In this document: positions 1-9,468 of the stretch, in pieces
How the letters are laid out: each line of letters starts with the position of its first letter
Numbering within the stretch: position 1 is the first letter of the stretch
Program-made: the position numbers and the translations under genes
Assembly: GCA_016125255.1 (NCBI GenBank)
Contig: WGMD01000013.1
Span: 1 to 54,756 of the forward strand
Direction of reading: 5' to 3'
Origin: Planctomycetota bacterium
GTDB lineage: Bacteria; Planctomycetota; Phycisphaerae; Phycisphaerales; Zrk34
DNA: 54,756 nucleotides
The notes under the pieces: generated by a model
The model's input: the letters and a program-made list of their open reading frames with translations, nothing else
Told to the model about the DNA's origin: nothing
Database searches by the model: none

Positions 1-4
1 AAGG

Positions 5-402
5 TGTGTTCCGATTCGGCGCCTCTTATCAATGCGAGTGCGGTCGTGGACTGACAAGATTCACCCCCACCCAACCCTCTCCCTCGGAGGGGGAGGGCTT
101 CTGACACCCCGCCCTTGAGGGCGGGGCTGGGGGAGGGTGAGGCGCATCAGTTAATGACGGTTCCGATTCGGCACACCCTATCAATTCGATCGCGGCCATG
201 GACTGACAAGATTCACCCCCACCCAACCCTCCCCTCGGAGGGGGAGGGCTTCTGACTCCCCGCCCTTGAGGGCGGGGCTGGGGGAGGGTGAGGCGCATCA
301 GTTAATGATGGTTCCGATTCGGCACACCCTATCAATTCGATCGCGGCCTTGGACTGACAAGATTCACCCCCACCCAACCCTCCCCCTCGGAGGGGGAGGG
401 CT
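5..402. repeat. Tandem array of a ~151-bp GC-rich unit (about 2.6 copies)
   Basis: The word CTGACAAGAT recurs at 51, 203 and 354, giving a unit of 151-152 bp that continues in register on both sides; the array probably extends left of the window. Each unit holds C-rich/G-rich inverted segments (CCCTC...GAGGG) and a GGGCGGGGCTGGGGGAGGG stretch. The third copy breaks off a few bases before the stop codon of the ABC transporter gene. No gene is supported here; short open frames through it are repeat translations. Confidence 0.85.
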
Positions 403-408
403 CGAACA

Positions 409-2325
409 TCACGCCGGGTTTTCGATCGTGTCGATATCGAATGCTTCGCGCTGGCGCTGGACCATCTGGGTGTAGAGGCCGGACTTTTTGATAAGTTCCT
501 CGTGCGTGCCGCGCTCGACGATTTCGCCGGCGTCCATGACGACGATCATGTCCGCGTGCGTCACGGTCGAGAGGCGATGGGCGATGACGAACGTGGTGCG
601 TCCGCGGAGCAGGTCGGTCATCGCGGCCTGGATGAGCTGCTCGGATTCGGTGTCGAGGTTGCTCGTCGCTTCGTCGAGGATAAGAATCTGCGGATCGGCG
701 AGGAAGGCGCGCGCCACGGAAAGACGCTGGCGCTGCCCGCCGGAGAGCTTGACGCCGCGCTCGCCGATGATCGTTTCATAACCTTGGGGCAGATCACGGA
801 TGAACGCATCGGCGTTCGCCCGGCGGGCGGCGTCGATGATCTGTTCGTCCGTCGCGCCGCGCCGGCCGTAGGCGATGTTCTGCGCGACGGTGCCGTCGAA
901 AAGGAACACATCCTGCTGCACGACGCCGAGGAGTTGGCGGTAGGTTTCGAGCTTGAAGCGACGCAGGTCGATGCCATTGCAGGCGATCGCGCCGCGGGTG
1001 GGGTCCTGAAAGCGGGCGACGAGGTCGGTGATGGTCGTCTTGCCCGCGCCGCTGGAGCCGACGAGGGCGATGACGCTGCCGCCGGTGACGTGCAGATCGA
1101 AATCGCGGATGACGGGGCGATCGGGATCGTAGCCGAACCAGACATGGTCAAAGCGAAGCTCGCGCACCTGTCGCGGGGCGGGGACCGCATCCTCCGCATC
1201 GGGCTTGTCGACCGGCTCGGCGAGCAGGTCGAAGACGCGCTCCAGCGCGGCCAAAGACTGCTGCGTTTCACTCATGGACTCGACGATGCGCAGCACCGGG
1301 CCGAGCAGGAAAAAGGCGTACCACTGAAATGCGAAGATTTGTCCGATGGTCGTCGGGCTCGCCGCCCCGGTGCCCGCATCGCGAATCACCAGGTATCCGC
1401 CGTACCAGACGACGACGATGCTGATGACGGGCATCATCACGCCCCAGCCGGCGCCGACGAGCGTTTCGAGCACGCGGGCCAGGAGCGTCTTGCGGACGAC
1501 GGTGTGATGTCCGGCGGCGTAGTCGTGGCGTTCGTGGGCTTCGCGTCGGAAGGCGCGGACGACGCGGATGCCGCCGAAGGATTCGACGACGCGCCCGTCG
1601 ACTTCCTCGCGGTCGCGCCGCATGGAGCGATAGATGGGGCGGATGCGCCGGACCCATGCCATGTGGATGAAAATCAGCGGGGGCACGCACAACGTCGCCG
1701 CCAGCGCCAGCCGCCAGTTCCATGCGAAGATGATCGCCAGCGCGACGATGACCTGCACGATCGCCACGCCGGGCGAGACGATGACGAGGTTCAGCAGCCG
1801 CGTCACGCTGTCGACATCGCCGGAGAGCCGCGACGTGACGCCGCCCTGTTTGGTGTTGTGCAGGACGGCCAGGGGCAGTTCGAGCATGTGGTCGAAAAGC
1901 CGCTGGCGCAGGCGGTGAATGATCGCCATGTTCAGGACGCTCATGCGGATGTTGCGCCACGAATCGAGCGCCTGCGCGATGAGGATCGTGACGATGATGG
2001 CGGACCCGAAGACATTGAGCCGCCAGATTTTCGTCGCGGCGTCCAGGTGATCGGCGAGGACGGCGTGATCGATGATCTGCTGCGTGAGGACGGGGCGGAT
2101 CATGCTCAAAAGCGCCGACGCCACGGCGAGGATGAAGATGAAGATCAGCCCGCTGAGGAAAGGGCGAAGCCATTCGATGTACTGGCGCAGGTAGCGGCGG
2201 CGTTTGGCGCGCCGGTCGGCGGGCAGGTCGTCGATGACCCGGCCTTCCTCATCGAGGTGGACCCGCGTGCGGCGCTGCGCCAGAAACTGGGAATAGCGCT
2301 TGCGTGAACTGGGCGAGCCGTGCAT
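409..2325 (-). CDS. ABC transporter, fused permease/ATP-binding exporter (half-transporter)
   Basis: This 638-aa protein has the layout of a type I ABC exporter: a basic cytoplasmic N-terminus, a six-helix transmembrane domain from about residue 45 to 350, and a C-terminal nucleotide-binding domain. Walker A (GSSGAGKTT) lies near residue 421, the signature LSGGQRQR near 525, Walker B (ILILDEATS) near 543, followed by the H-loop (IAHRLST). Such proteins work as dimers in the inner membrane and export lipids, lipid A precursors, peptides or drugs; the MsbA/multidrug family is the closest general type, but the substrate cannot be read from sequence. It starts at ATG 2325, 6 nt after the PSP1 gene, so the two are probably co-transcribed. 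Confidence 0.93.
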   Translation of the reverse strand: MHGSPSSRKRYSQFLAQRRTRVHLDEEGRVIDDLPADRRAKRRRYLRQYIEWLRPFLSGLIFIFILAVASALLSMIRPVLTQQIIDHAVLADHLDAATKIWRLNVFGSAIIVTILIAQALDSWRNIRMSVLNMAIIHRLRQRLFDHMLELPLAVLHNTKQGGVTSRLSGDVDSVTRLLNLVIVSPGVAIVQVIVALAIIFAWNWRLALAATLCVPPLIFIHMAWVRRIRPIYRSMRRDREEVDGRVVESFGGIRVVRAFRREAHERHDYAAGHHTVVRKTLLARVLETLVGAGWGVMMPVISIVVVWYGGYLVIRDAGTGAASPTTIGQIFAFQWYAFFLLGPVLRIVESMSETQQSLAALERVFDLLAEPVDKPDAEDAVPAPRQVRELRFDHVWFGYDPDRPVIRDFDLHVTGGSVIALVGSSGAGKTTITDLVARFQDPTRGAIACNGIDLRRFKLETYRQLLGVVQQDVFLFDGTVAQNIAYGRRGATDEQIIDAARRANADAFIRDLPQGYETIIGERGVKLSGGQRQRLSVARAFLADPQILILDEATSNLDTESEQLIQAAMTDLLRGRTTFVIAHRLSTVTHADMIVVMDAGEIVERGTHEELIKKSGLYTQMVQRQREAFDIDTIENPA

Positions 2326-2331
2326 GACGCA

Positions 2332-3639
2332 TCATCCCTCACTGGGCGGCGATGCGTTGTCACCACCACCGCCGCCGTCACCGCCGCCGTCCCCCGAGCC
2401 GCCCGACGCTTCAGGCCCGCCGGGACCGCCGCCGCCGCCGCGCCGGCGACGTCGACGACGACGGCGCTTCTTCTTGGGCGCGCCTTCGCCGCCGCCGGGC
2501 TGACCTTCGGCGGGCAGCGTTTCGCCGGTTTCATCAACGGGCAGTTCGGCCGAGGATTCGCCTTCGACGGATTCGACTTCCTGATCGCGCAGCGGGGCGC
2601 CGGGCTGGGGACGGCGCGGCTCGCGCCGGGGGCGCTCGGGTTTGTCGCGGCCCTGCGGAACCTCGCGCGGCTTGTTGGGGTCGCGGCGATCGCCGCCGGG
2701 CGCGTCCTTGGCGATGCGTTCCAAACGCTCCAATGGATACGCCTGACGCACGCCGGTCGATTCGAGCTCCAGCAGGACAAGCTGCGTGAGAATCTGCGTG
2801 CTGATGACGAAGCCGGGCCCGTCTTCGCTCATCATGCGCGTGTTGCGATGCGGCAGGCGCTTGCGAAGCTCCTCGTAGGTTTCGTCCTCGTAGCGGAGAC
2901 AGCACATGAGCCGCCCGCAACGCCCGCTGATCTTCGACGGGTCGAGCGTGGCTTTCTGCACCTTCGCCGATCGCATCGACACGGGCTTGAGCACCTTCAG
3001 GAACTGCTTGCAGCAGCAGTGCTGACCGCAGCGTTCGTAGTCGGCGACGATGCGCGCTTCGTCGCGGGCGCCGACCTGGCGCATCTCGACGCGCACATGA
3101 AACTCGGCGGCGAGGCGGCGGACCAGCTCGCGGAAGTCGATGCGGTTCTCGCTGGTGAAATAGAACACCACGCGATCGCGTGCAAACAACTGCTCGACAT
3201 CGACGAGCTTCATCGGCAGGTCCAGATCGCGGATGATCTGCCGCCCGGCTTTGACGAACTTGTGCTTCTCGGCCTCGATGCGCGATTGCTCGTTGAGGTC
3301 TTCGACGGTGGCGACGCGGAGGATTTTGCCTTCGTTGGAGAAGGGGTACTGCTTGCCGCCGGAGTTTTCGATGTACTGGAGCATCTGGGAGCGCGAGATG
3401 CTCGACCCGCACCCGGAGTTGGGGCAGGTGACGGTGAGCATCTCGGCCATTTCGACGCCGCGCGTGGTGCGGATGATGAGCTTGGTGCCGCAGCCGAGGA
3501 CGAGTCCGCCGTCGTAGGGGAACTCGCCGATCTGTTTGAGGTAGCCGTAGCGGACGACGATGCTCTTGGGCGGTTCGAGCTTGGCGATGGCTTGGGCCTC
3601 GGCCTCTTCGCTCATCACCTCAAGGGGATAGATGGGCAT
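2332..3639 (-). CDS. PSP1 domain protein (RicT/YaaT-like) with polybasic, glycine-rich tail
   Basis: The 435-aa product carries a PSP1 C-terminal domain in its central part: cysteine-rich stretches RCGQHCCCKQF near residue 201 and GRCGRLMCCLRYEDE near 236 are the family hallmark. A CPNSGCG motif near residue 71 is an additional cysteine pair. In Bacillus, RicT/YaaT is part of the Ric complex acting in RNA processing and development, and yaaT lies next to holB; holB is the next gene upstream here too. After the domain comes about 130 residues of charged low-complexity sequence ending in a run of about ten Arg followed by Gly/Asp repeats, possibly nucleic-acid binding. Start ATG at 3639. Family assignment is firm; role here is inferred. 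Confidence 0.88.
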   Translation of the reverse strand: MPIYPLEVMSEEAEAQAIAKLEPPKSIVVRYGYLKQIGEFPYDGGLVLGCGTKLIIRTTRGVEMAEMLTVTCPNSGCGSSISRSQMLQYIENSGGKQYPFSNEGKILRVATVEDLNEQSRIEAEKHKFVKAGRQIIRDLDLPMKLVDVEQLFARDRVVFYFTSENRIDFRELVRRLAAEFHVRVEMRQVGARDEARIVADYERCGQHCCCKQFLKVLKPVSMRSAKVQKATLDPSKISGRCGRLMCCLRYEDETYEELRKRLPHRNTRMMSEDGPGFVISTQILTQLVLLELESTGVRQAYPLERLERIAKDAPGGDRRDPNKPREVPQGRDKPERPRREPRRPQPGAPLRDQEVESVEGESSAELPVDETGETLPAEGQPGGGEGAPKKKRRRRRRRRRGGGGGPGGPEASGGSGDGGGDGGGGGDNASPPSEG

Positions 3640-3805
3640 ACTGCTGGATTCCGCATCGAGCGCGACGCATCACGCACCGGTTGCACGGCGGCGGGGGGTC
3701 GGGCTCGTTTGTCGTCAGGGCGTTTTTCAGGTCCGCCGGGCGCCTGACACGCTTCGGCGGTTCCAAACGCACGGGAAGAGCATTCATGGCTCAACGGGGT
3801 TGCTC

Positions 3806-3883
3806 GGGTGCCACGGCTTGGCTCTGCAAGCCGTGCCGTCCTGCGGGCACGGTTTGGTCGAAGACGCCCAAACCGTGGCACCC
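3806..3883. repeat. Palindromic intergenic element (two nested hairpins)
   Basis: In the 282-bp gap between the PSP1 gene and holB. Outer inverted repeat GGGTGCCACGG (3806-3816) with CCGTGGCACCC (3873-3883). Inside it are two further perfect hairpins: 3812-3820 with 3827-3835 (9 bp) and 3848-3857 with 3868-3877 (10 bp). The symmetric design is that of REP-like palindromic elements; it may also attenuate transcription from holB into the PSP1 gene. The rest of the gap shows nothing else. Confidence 0.7.
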
Positions 3884-3921
3884 GATGCCGACGAGACCGT
3901 CATGCTCAGCGGGCCGGTCAA

Positions 3922-5001
3922 TCATCGGCCCGCGGGTTGGCGTCTGCATTGGTCGGACCATTCTATCGCCAGATGATCGAGCAGCAAAGGCAGCGACACA
4001 TTCGAGTTGAGATTCCGTTCGGCGATCTGGATCAGGTCGATGCCGACAAGCCAGGGATGGGCGGCGGCGTCGGTCAGCGGGGCGGAGCGATGATGAAGCG
4101 ATTGGCGGCAGATTTCGCCGACGACGCCGAGCATCAGGCGGACGGCCATCTTGTTGGCGGCGTCCTTGGAGGCGTTGTCGTGGTTCTTGACCCAGGCCTT
4201 GGCGAATTCCTCGACGCGGGTCGCCATCGCTTCGCCCATGTCGGGGGCGCCGCGCCCGGCGGCGATGGCGTTGATCATCGGACTGATCGTCTGCTGCCAT
4301 TCGTCGAGCCCGTATTCGGCGGCGAGGGCGGCGCGGCCGAGACTGCCGCGGGCGAACTTCGCCACCCATGACTTCTGGGCCGGGCTCATGGATTGCGAGA
4401 ACGGCTGCTGATCGAGCCAGCGCTCGACGACTTGGTGATCGAGTTCGGCGAAGGCGACCCGCTGACAGCGGCTGCGGATCGTGGCGAGCAGGCGATCTTC
4501 CTGCGATGTGACGAGGATGATGAATGTGCCGGGCGGGGGCTCTTCCAGGCACTTGAGCAGGGCGTTCTGGCCGGCGTCGTTGAGCAACTCGGCTTCGTCG
4601 AGAATGAACACCTTGTTGTGATTGAGGGCGGCGGAGCGGTAGGCGGGCTCGATCAGGTGCAGGCGGACGATGTCGACGGGGATGCTGGTCAGTTTGCGGT
4701 CGCGGGTCTGTTTGTCGTCGGCGTAGAGGGCGAGTTCTTTGGTGACGATGTGCAGATCGGGATGGGCGGCCTGCTCGGTGTTGAAGATGCGACAGGATTT
4801 GCACACGCCGCACGCTTCGAGGCGGCCGGCAAGGTCGGTCTGCGGATCGTGACAGAGGAGGATTTTGGCGAGGGCGAGAGCGGTCGTCGCTTTGCCGACG
4901 CCGGGCGGGCCATGAAAGATCCACGCATGGTGCATGCGGCCGCTGATGAGGGCGGCTTGGAGGACGTCGATGGCGCGCTGATGTCCGAGGATGGACTGCA
5001 T
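3922..5001 (-). CDS. holB: DNA polymerase III subunit delta'
   Basis: This 359-aa AAA+ clamp-loader subunit helps open and load the beta sliding clamp. It begins MQSILGHQRAIDVLQ, has a Walker A-like loop GPPGVGKAT (residues about 30-38), the zinc-binding CGVCKSC cluster near residue 62, a Walker B-like region (KVFILDEAELL), a sensor region (NALLKCLEEPP) and SRCQR. A longer frame is open upstream, but similarity to the family begins at ATG 5001, and a TACAAT hexamer (minus strand, 5008-5013) sits only 6 nt before this ATG, suggesting a leaderless message. The PSP1 gene follows, as in Bacillus holB-yaaT. Confidence 0.93.
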   Translation of the reverse strand: MQSILGHQRAIDVLQAALISGRMHHAWIFHGPPGVGKATTALALAKILLCHDPQTDLAGRLEACGVCKSCRIFNTEQAAHPDLHIVTKELALYADDKQTRDRKLTSIPVDIVRLHLIEPAYRSAALNHNKVFILDEAELLNDAGQNALLKCLEEPPPGTFIILVTSQEDRLLATIRSRCQRVAFAELDHQVVERWLDQQPFSQSMSPAQKSWVAKFARGSLGRAALAAEYGLDEWQQTISPMINAIAAGRGAPDMGEAMATRVEEFAKAWVKNHDNASKDAANKMAVRLMLGVVGEICRQSLHHRSAPLTDAAAHPWLVGIDLIQIAERNLNSNVSLPLLLDHLAIEWSDQCRRQPAGR

Positions 5002-5270
5002 CGGGGCATTGTAACGGAAGCGACGGATGTGGTGCGCACCGGCGTGACCCAAACGCGCACGGGCGCGGCAAGGGGCGATGTAAGTCCTGTATCGACGCGC
5101 ATCGGGACGTCGTCCGTCACCGCGCCCGTGCGCACCGTGCGCGCGGTCGGTGTGAAAGATGGTCATAAAGATGCGAAAATGACGGGGATATCGAGGGGCG
5201 CCCGCGATGGGTGAAATTCGACTTGTTGCCGCGCCGGTGCGATGCGGGCGGTTTGATCCGGTAGGGGGAA

Positions 5271-5347
5271 CCCGCTGCGTTGAAGCGGGGCGGGCCGATG
5301 GGGACGGCATATCATGGTGGGCGATCAGGAATTGATCGCCCTGCCGT
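5271..5347 (+). promoter_or_regulatory. Structured upstream region of the MFS gene (candidate leader RNA)
   Basis: The 418-bp gap between holB and the MFS gene contains strong dyads: CCCGCT (5271-5276) with AGCGGG (5284-5289); GGGCGATCA (5319-5327) with TGATCGCCC (5333-5341); and ACGGCA (5304-5309) with TGCCGT (5342-5347), which would stack below the previous stem with one bulge. It lies 70 nt before the MFS start. It matches no riboswitch consensus I know. It could be a leader structure, a protein-binding dyad, or a terminator-like element without a U-run. Confidence 0.3.
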
Positions 5348-5419
5348 GTAACCCGCCGCGTGTTGGTTCATCGAAGGTTTCTCCGGTTGACGAGTTGCGA
5401 GTTGTTTTAGAAAGGCCCG

Positions 5420-6616
5420 ATGATGGGTGCTGATGGTTCTGTTTGCGTGAATGAGACGGCGATGGAGCGGCCGGCGGAATTGAGCACGCTGGCGGGGATG
5501 GGCCCGCTGGTGTCGATCGTGTTTTTAGGGTTCATGGCGATCGCGATTCCGCTGGCGCCGCTGTCGCTTGAGGTGCATGACCACCTGGGTTTCGCGGCTG
5601 GGATCGTCGGCTTGACGATCGGATTGCAGTCGCTGATCACGGTGATGAGCCGGCATACGGCGGGGTCGCTGAGCGACCGGCTGGGGTCACGGACGGTGGT
5701 GTTGATGGGGCTGCCGATTGCGGTTGCGGCGGGCGGGGCGTACATGGTTTCGACGTATATGGCGGGGGCGGCGGCGCTGATGTGGATCATGGCGGGGCGC
5801 GTGCTGCTGGGTATTGCGGAGAGTCTGTTTATCACTGGGGCGATGACGTGGGGGATTGCGCGGATCGGGCCGCACCGGACGGGGCGGGTCATGGCGTGGC
5901 AGGGCATTTCGATGTACACGGCGTTGACGATCGGGGCGCCGCTGGGCTTGGCTTTGCAGAGGCATTTCGGGTTTGAAGCGGTGGCAATGGCGGCGATGGG
6001 AGCGCCGCTATTGGCGATGGCGATCGCGGGGATGACGGGGGCGGCTCCGATCGTGCCGGGCAAACGGGCGCCGCTGCATCACGTGATCGGCATGATCTGG
6101 CGGCAGGGCGTCGTGCTGTCGCTGGCTTCGATTCCCTTCGCGGCGGTGATGACTTTCCTGACGCTTTACTACACCTCGCAGGGCTGGGGCGGAGCGGGGC
6201 TCGCACTGGCGGGGTCGGGCGTGGGGTACATCGTGATTCGCCTGTTTTTCGCACATTTACCCGACAAAGTCGGCGGCGTGCCGGTGGCGAGCGTGTCATT
6301 GATGGTGCAGGCGGCGGGGCAGGTCGTGCTGCTCATCGCCCCGCATCCGGCCGTGGCTTTCGTCGGCGCGGTCATCACCGGCTGCGGCGTCTCGCTGATC
6401 TTCCCGGCGATGGGGGTCGAGGCGACGCGCCACGTCCCGGCGGCACAGCGCGGTCAGGCCGTCGGCAATTTCATCGCCTTCTTCGACATCGCCATGGGTC
6501 TGACCGGCCCGATTGTCGGCCTGCTCATCGCCACGCCCCTCGGTTACCACAGCGCCTTTCTCACCGGCGCCCTTTCCGCCGCCGCCGCGCTGATTCTCCT
6601 CAAAAAAACTCACTGA
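5420..6616 (+). CDS. MFS transporter, YhhS/YfcJ-like family
   Basis: The 398-aa product is almost entirely hydrophobic and should form about 12 membrane helices. Sequence blocks resemble the E. coli YhhS/YfcJ (UPF0226) group: VHDHLGF near the first loop, GLQSLITVMSRHTAGSLSDRLG at the loop 2-3 signature, GRVLLGIAESLFITGAMTWG, and a late SLIFPAMGVEA segment. Members of this group are proton-driven drug or sugar exporters; the substrate here is unknown. The start is ATG 5420 (an adjacent ATG at 5423 and a later one at 5462 are alternatives). It stands alone between holB and the PEP-CTERM-like gene, on the opposite strand from the replication genes around it. Confidence 0.85.
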   Translation: MMGADGSVCVNETAMERPAELSTLAGMGPLVSIVFLGFMAIAIPLAPLSLEVHDHLGFAAGIVGLTIGLQSLITVMSRHTAGSLSDRLGSRTVVLMGLPIAVAAGGAYMVSTYMAGAAALMWIMAGRVLLGIAESLFITGAMTWGIARIGPHRTGRVMAWQGISMYTALTIGAPLGLALQRHFGFEAVAMAAMGAPLLAMAIAGMTGAAPIVPGKRAPLHHVIGMIWRQGVVLSLASIPFAAVMTFLTLYYTSQGWGGAGLALAGSGVGYIVIRLFFAHLPDKVGGVPVASVSLMVQAAGQVVLLIAPHPAVAFVGAVITGCGVSLIFPAMGVEATRHVPAAQRGQAVGNFIAFFDIAMGLTGPIVGLLIATPLGYHSAFLTGALSAAAALILLKKTH

Positions 6617-6872
6617 TGCTCGCCCGCACCCGGCTGTTTCCCGCCGGAAAATTGTCGAGAAATCACCAAGATTTCTATTGCAAGCGGGCGCTGCCGCCGG
6701 TTAATCTGGTGGGTGCGGAACGAAACATTTTTTTGAGGCCATTGCAAATCCATGTTGCCGGTTCATCGGGCGTAGGGCGCACGAATGGTGTGTCGTCGCC
6801 GGTGTGTGCATGCTCGGCGGCTGGTGTGACGAGGTCCATGAGAAACCCTTGGAAGGCACAGGAGATTCAGAC

Positions 6873-9449
6873 ATGAAAAGCTCGCGGAAGTTCAAGGTGT
6901 CGCTGCTGGTCTGCACAGTGGCGTGCATGGGGACGTGGAATCTGCAAGGTGCGGTGCGGACATGGGACTCGGGTTCGACCGGCGACAATGACTGGTTCAG
7001 CGCCCCCAACTGGGACGGGCCGGACTCAATCCCCAGCTCCTCCGACACCGCCAACTTCGATGGCACCGCGACCGGCGGAACCGCCGGCGACTTCGCCTCC
7101 GTGACGGGGTTCAGCAACGTCGACAGCAGCGCGACCGTACAGAAGCTGACTTTCGGCGGCACCGGCGCAGGTTCCTCGACGACGCACAACCTCACCATCA
7201 GCTCCGGCCAAACGCTGACCGTCAACGGTGATGCGAACGGCTCGCTGGATCAAGCCGACTTCACCGTGGGCATGGACCTGTCCGGCGCCTTCACCACGCC
7301 GGACAACAACGTCAATGTGACGATCACCGGCACCGGCGGAAAACTGCAGGTCGGCGCTGTCGCGACCCATACCGCCGACGTCGTCATCAGCCGTCGCTTC
7401 GCCTCGACCGGCAACGTCAATACGACGCTGAACATGTCGGGCCTGAGCACATTCGAGGCCAACGTCGATGCGTTCTCCGTTGGCATCGCCGGCTCGACGT
7501 CCTCCGCGGCGAACTTCGCCGTGACGCTCGCCGGCTCCAACACCATCAACGCCAACCTCATCGACATCGCCAACAGCGATAACGCTGGCGCGGGCAACAG
7601 CAATACGTTCAAACTCGGCACGACCAACGTCTTCAACGCCGACAACATCTTCATCGGACACCGCAAGACCGGTCTGACCGCCAACTTCAACACCGGCCTG
7701 ACCAACCCGACGCTTTCGATCAACAACACCGCCGGCTCCGGCGCGGCGAATCTGTTCATCGGCTACAACGATGTGAACACCGGCACGACACCCGTCTCGA
7801 CCTTCGACACCTCCGCCGGGACCCTCACCGCCTCGCTCAATCAGGTGATCATTTCCCGCCACGGCAGCGCCGGCGGCTCGGGCAACTCGACCGCGACATT
7901 CAAGATGGGCGCCGGCTCCGTCACCGCCGGCAGCGTCATCCTCGCGCAGACCAGCGGCAGCTCGTCCCCCACCAGCACCAAGGGCACGCTCCAAATGGTC
8001 GGCAACGGCAGCACGTTCAACGTTACCGGCGATGTCACCGACGGCGGCGGCTCCAGCGAACTGTTCGTCGATCAGGGCGCGATGACCATCGGCGGCAATC
8101 TCTCGGTCGATACGCTCCGCGTCGGATACAACGGCACCGCCAACGGCAACTCCGGCTCCCTGACCGTCACCGGTTCGACCGTCTCCGTCGGTACCGGTTC
8201 GCAGACCCTCGACATCGGTCGGCGCGATGTCAACCTGGGTACAGGGACCAGCGAAGCCTTTGACGCCGTACTCGACCTTTCCGCGGTCACCACGTTCACC
8301 GCCAATGTCAATCAGTTCCGCGTCGGCACCAACAGCGACAGCGGCGGCGGACAGCGTCGCCCCAGCGCGACGGTCTCGCTCGCTGCGAACAGTACCGTCA
8401 CCGCCAATTCCATGACAATCGGCTACAGTCAGTTCGTGGGCGGAACGAACGTCGCGATGCACCTGGGCGCATCGACGACTTTCAACGTGGACACCATCGA
8501 CTTGGGCGGGTCCAAGTACACAAGCGTGATGGACTTCCTAGCGGGCGGATCCACCGTCACCATCAATGGCAAGGCCGGTGCGGGCAATCGCGCCAATATG
8601 TTCATCGGTTGGCAGGATACAGTCACCGGCGGCGGCGCCAGCGGCAACTTCAAAGGCGCCGGCAGCAACATCAACGCTTTCCTCAACAACCTGACCATCG
8701 GTGAGAAGCCCAATTCCGCCACCGGCACCACGCAGGGCACGATGACGTTCGCCGCCGGCCTCATTGATGTGAACACGCTGACCCTCGGCAAGCGCGATGA
8801 CGCGGGTTCGAGCGGCATTATCAAAGGCACTTTCAACTTCACCGGCGGAACCCTCAAGGCCGGCGTCATCACGCGCGGCAACGGCAACGGCAACAACGCC
8901 TCCGACGTCGCCGCCTTCAATTGGACCGGCGGAACGCTGCACGCCGACACGTTCGGCTCCGTCGCGCTTCCGTTTAATCTGGTCCAGAACGGCGGCATTC
9001 TCGCGCCCGGCAACAGCCCCGGCATGACCGCCGTCTTCGGCGAATACCACCTCAACAATGCCAACAGCGCGACCTACGAAGTCGAAATCAACGGCTATGA
9101 CCAGGGCGACCAGACGCTCGCCGACGATATCGGCTATGACTTCGTGTCCATCAGCGACATCGCCGTCCTGGACAGTATCGTCAAGGCGGTGCTCACGGAC
9201 GGGTTCAACCCCGTGCTCGGCGATCAGTTCGATGTGCTGACCGCTACGTCGGTCACGATCGGCAGCAACTATTCGCTCGACACGTCGATGGCGCAGCTTA
9301 CGCCGGGCCTGTCCTGGCAATGGGGCGTCATCAGCGGCGGCAACGGCGAGATTCTGCGGCTGGTGGTCGTGCCCCTTCCGACGGCGGGTCCGATGGGGCT
9401 GGCGCTGCTGGGCGCGGTCAGTGCGATGCGCCGCCGGTCGCGGCGCTGA
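6873..9449 (+). CDS. Secreted PEP-CTERM-like (VPLP) surface protein with autotransporter-type repeats
   Basis: The 858-aa product starts at ATG 6873 behind an AGGAG ribosome site and opens with a signal peptide (KSSRKFKVSLLVCTVACMG). The bulk is Thr/Asn/Gly/Ser-rich beta-strand repeat sequence with recurrent TFNVDTI, TLTLGK and NFTGGTLKAG phrases, like autotransporter or pectin-lyase-type beta helices. The C-terminus has VPLPTAGPMGLALLG followed by MRRRSRR, which is a short motif, one membrane helix and a basic end, as in exosortase (EpsH/XrtA) sorting signals. It probably ends up on the cell surface or in extracellular matrix. No exosortase gene is in the window. It converges on tmk with a 19-bp gap. 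Confidence 0.85.
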   Translation: MKSSRKFKVSLLVCTVACMGTWNLQGAVRTWDSGSTGDNDWFSAPNWDGPDSIPSSSDTANFDGTATGGTAGDFASVTGFSNVDSSATVQKLTFGGTGAGSSTTHNLTISSGQTLTVNGDANGSLDQADFTVGMDLSGAFTTPDNNVNVTITGTGGKLQVGAVATHTADVVISRRFASTGNVNTTLNMSGLSTFEANVDAFSVGIAGSTSSAANFAVTLAGSNTINANLIDIANSDNAGAGNSNTFKLGTTNVFNADNIFIGHRKTGLTANFNTGLTNPTLSINNTAGSGAANLFIGYNDVNTGTTPVSTFDTSAGTLTASLNQVIISRHGSAGGSGNSTATFKMGAGSVTAGSVILAQTSGSSSPTSTKGTLQMVGNGSTFNVTGDVTDGGGSSELFVDQGAMTIGGNLSVDTLRVGYNGTANGNSGSLTVTGSTVSVGTGSQTLDIGRRDVNLGTGTSEAFDAVLDLSAVTTFTANVNQFRVGTNSDSGGGQRRPSATVSLAANSTVTANSMTIGYSQFVGGTNVAMHLGASTTFNVDTIDLGGSKYTSVMDFLAGGSTVTINGKAGAGNRANMFIGWQDTVTGGGASGNFKGAGSNINAFLNNLTIGEKPNSATGTTQGTMTFAAGLIDVNTLTLGKRDDAGSSGIIKGTFNFTGGTLKAGVITRGNGNGNNASDVAAFNWTGGTLHADTFGSVALPFNLVQNGGILAPGNSPGMTAVFGEYHLNNANSATYEVEINGYDQGDQTLADDIGYDFVSISDIAVLDSIVKAVLTDGFNPVLGDQFDVLTATSVTIGSNYSLDTSMAQLTPGLSWQWGVISGGNGEILRLVVVPLPTAGPMGLALLGAVSAMRRRSRR

Positions 9450-9468
9450 GGCATTTGCAGCAGGGCGA

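Noticed and set aside
5002-5310. N-terminal extension of holB
   Set aside because: Arg/Pro-rich non-homologous translation; the family begins exactly at MQSILGH.
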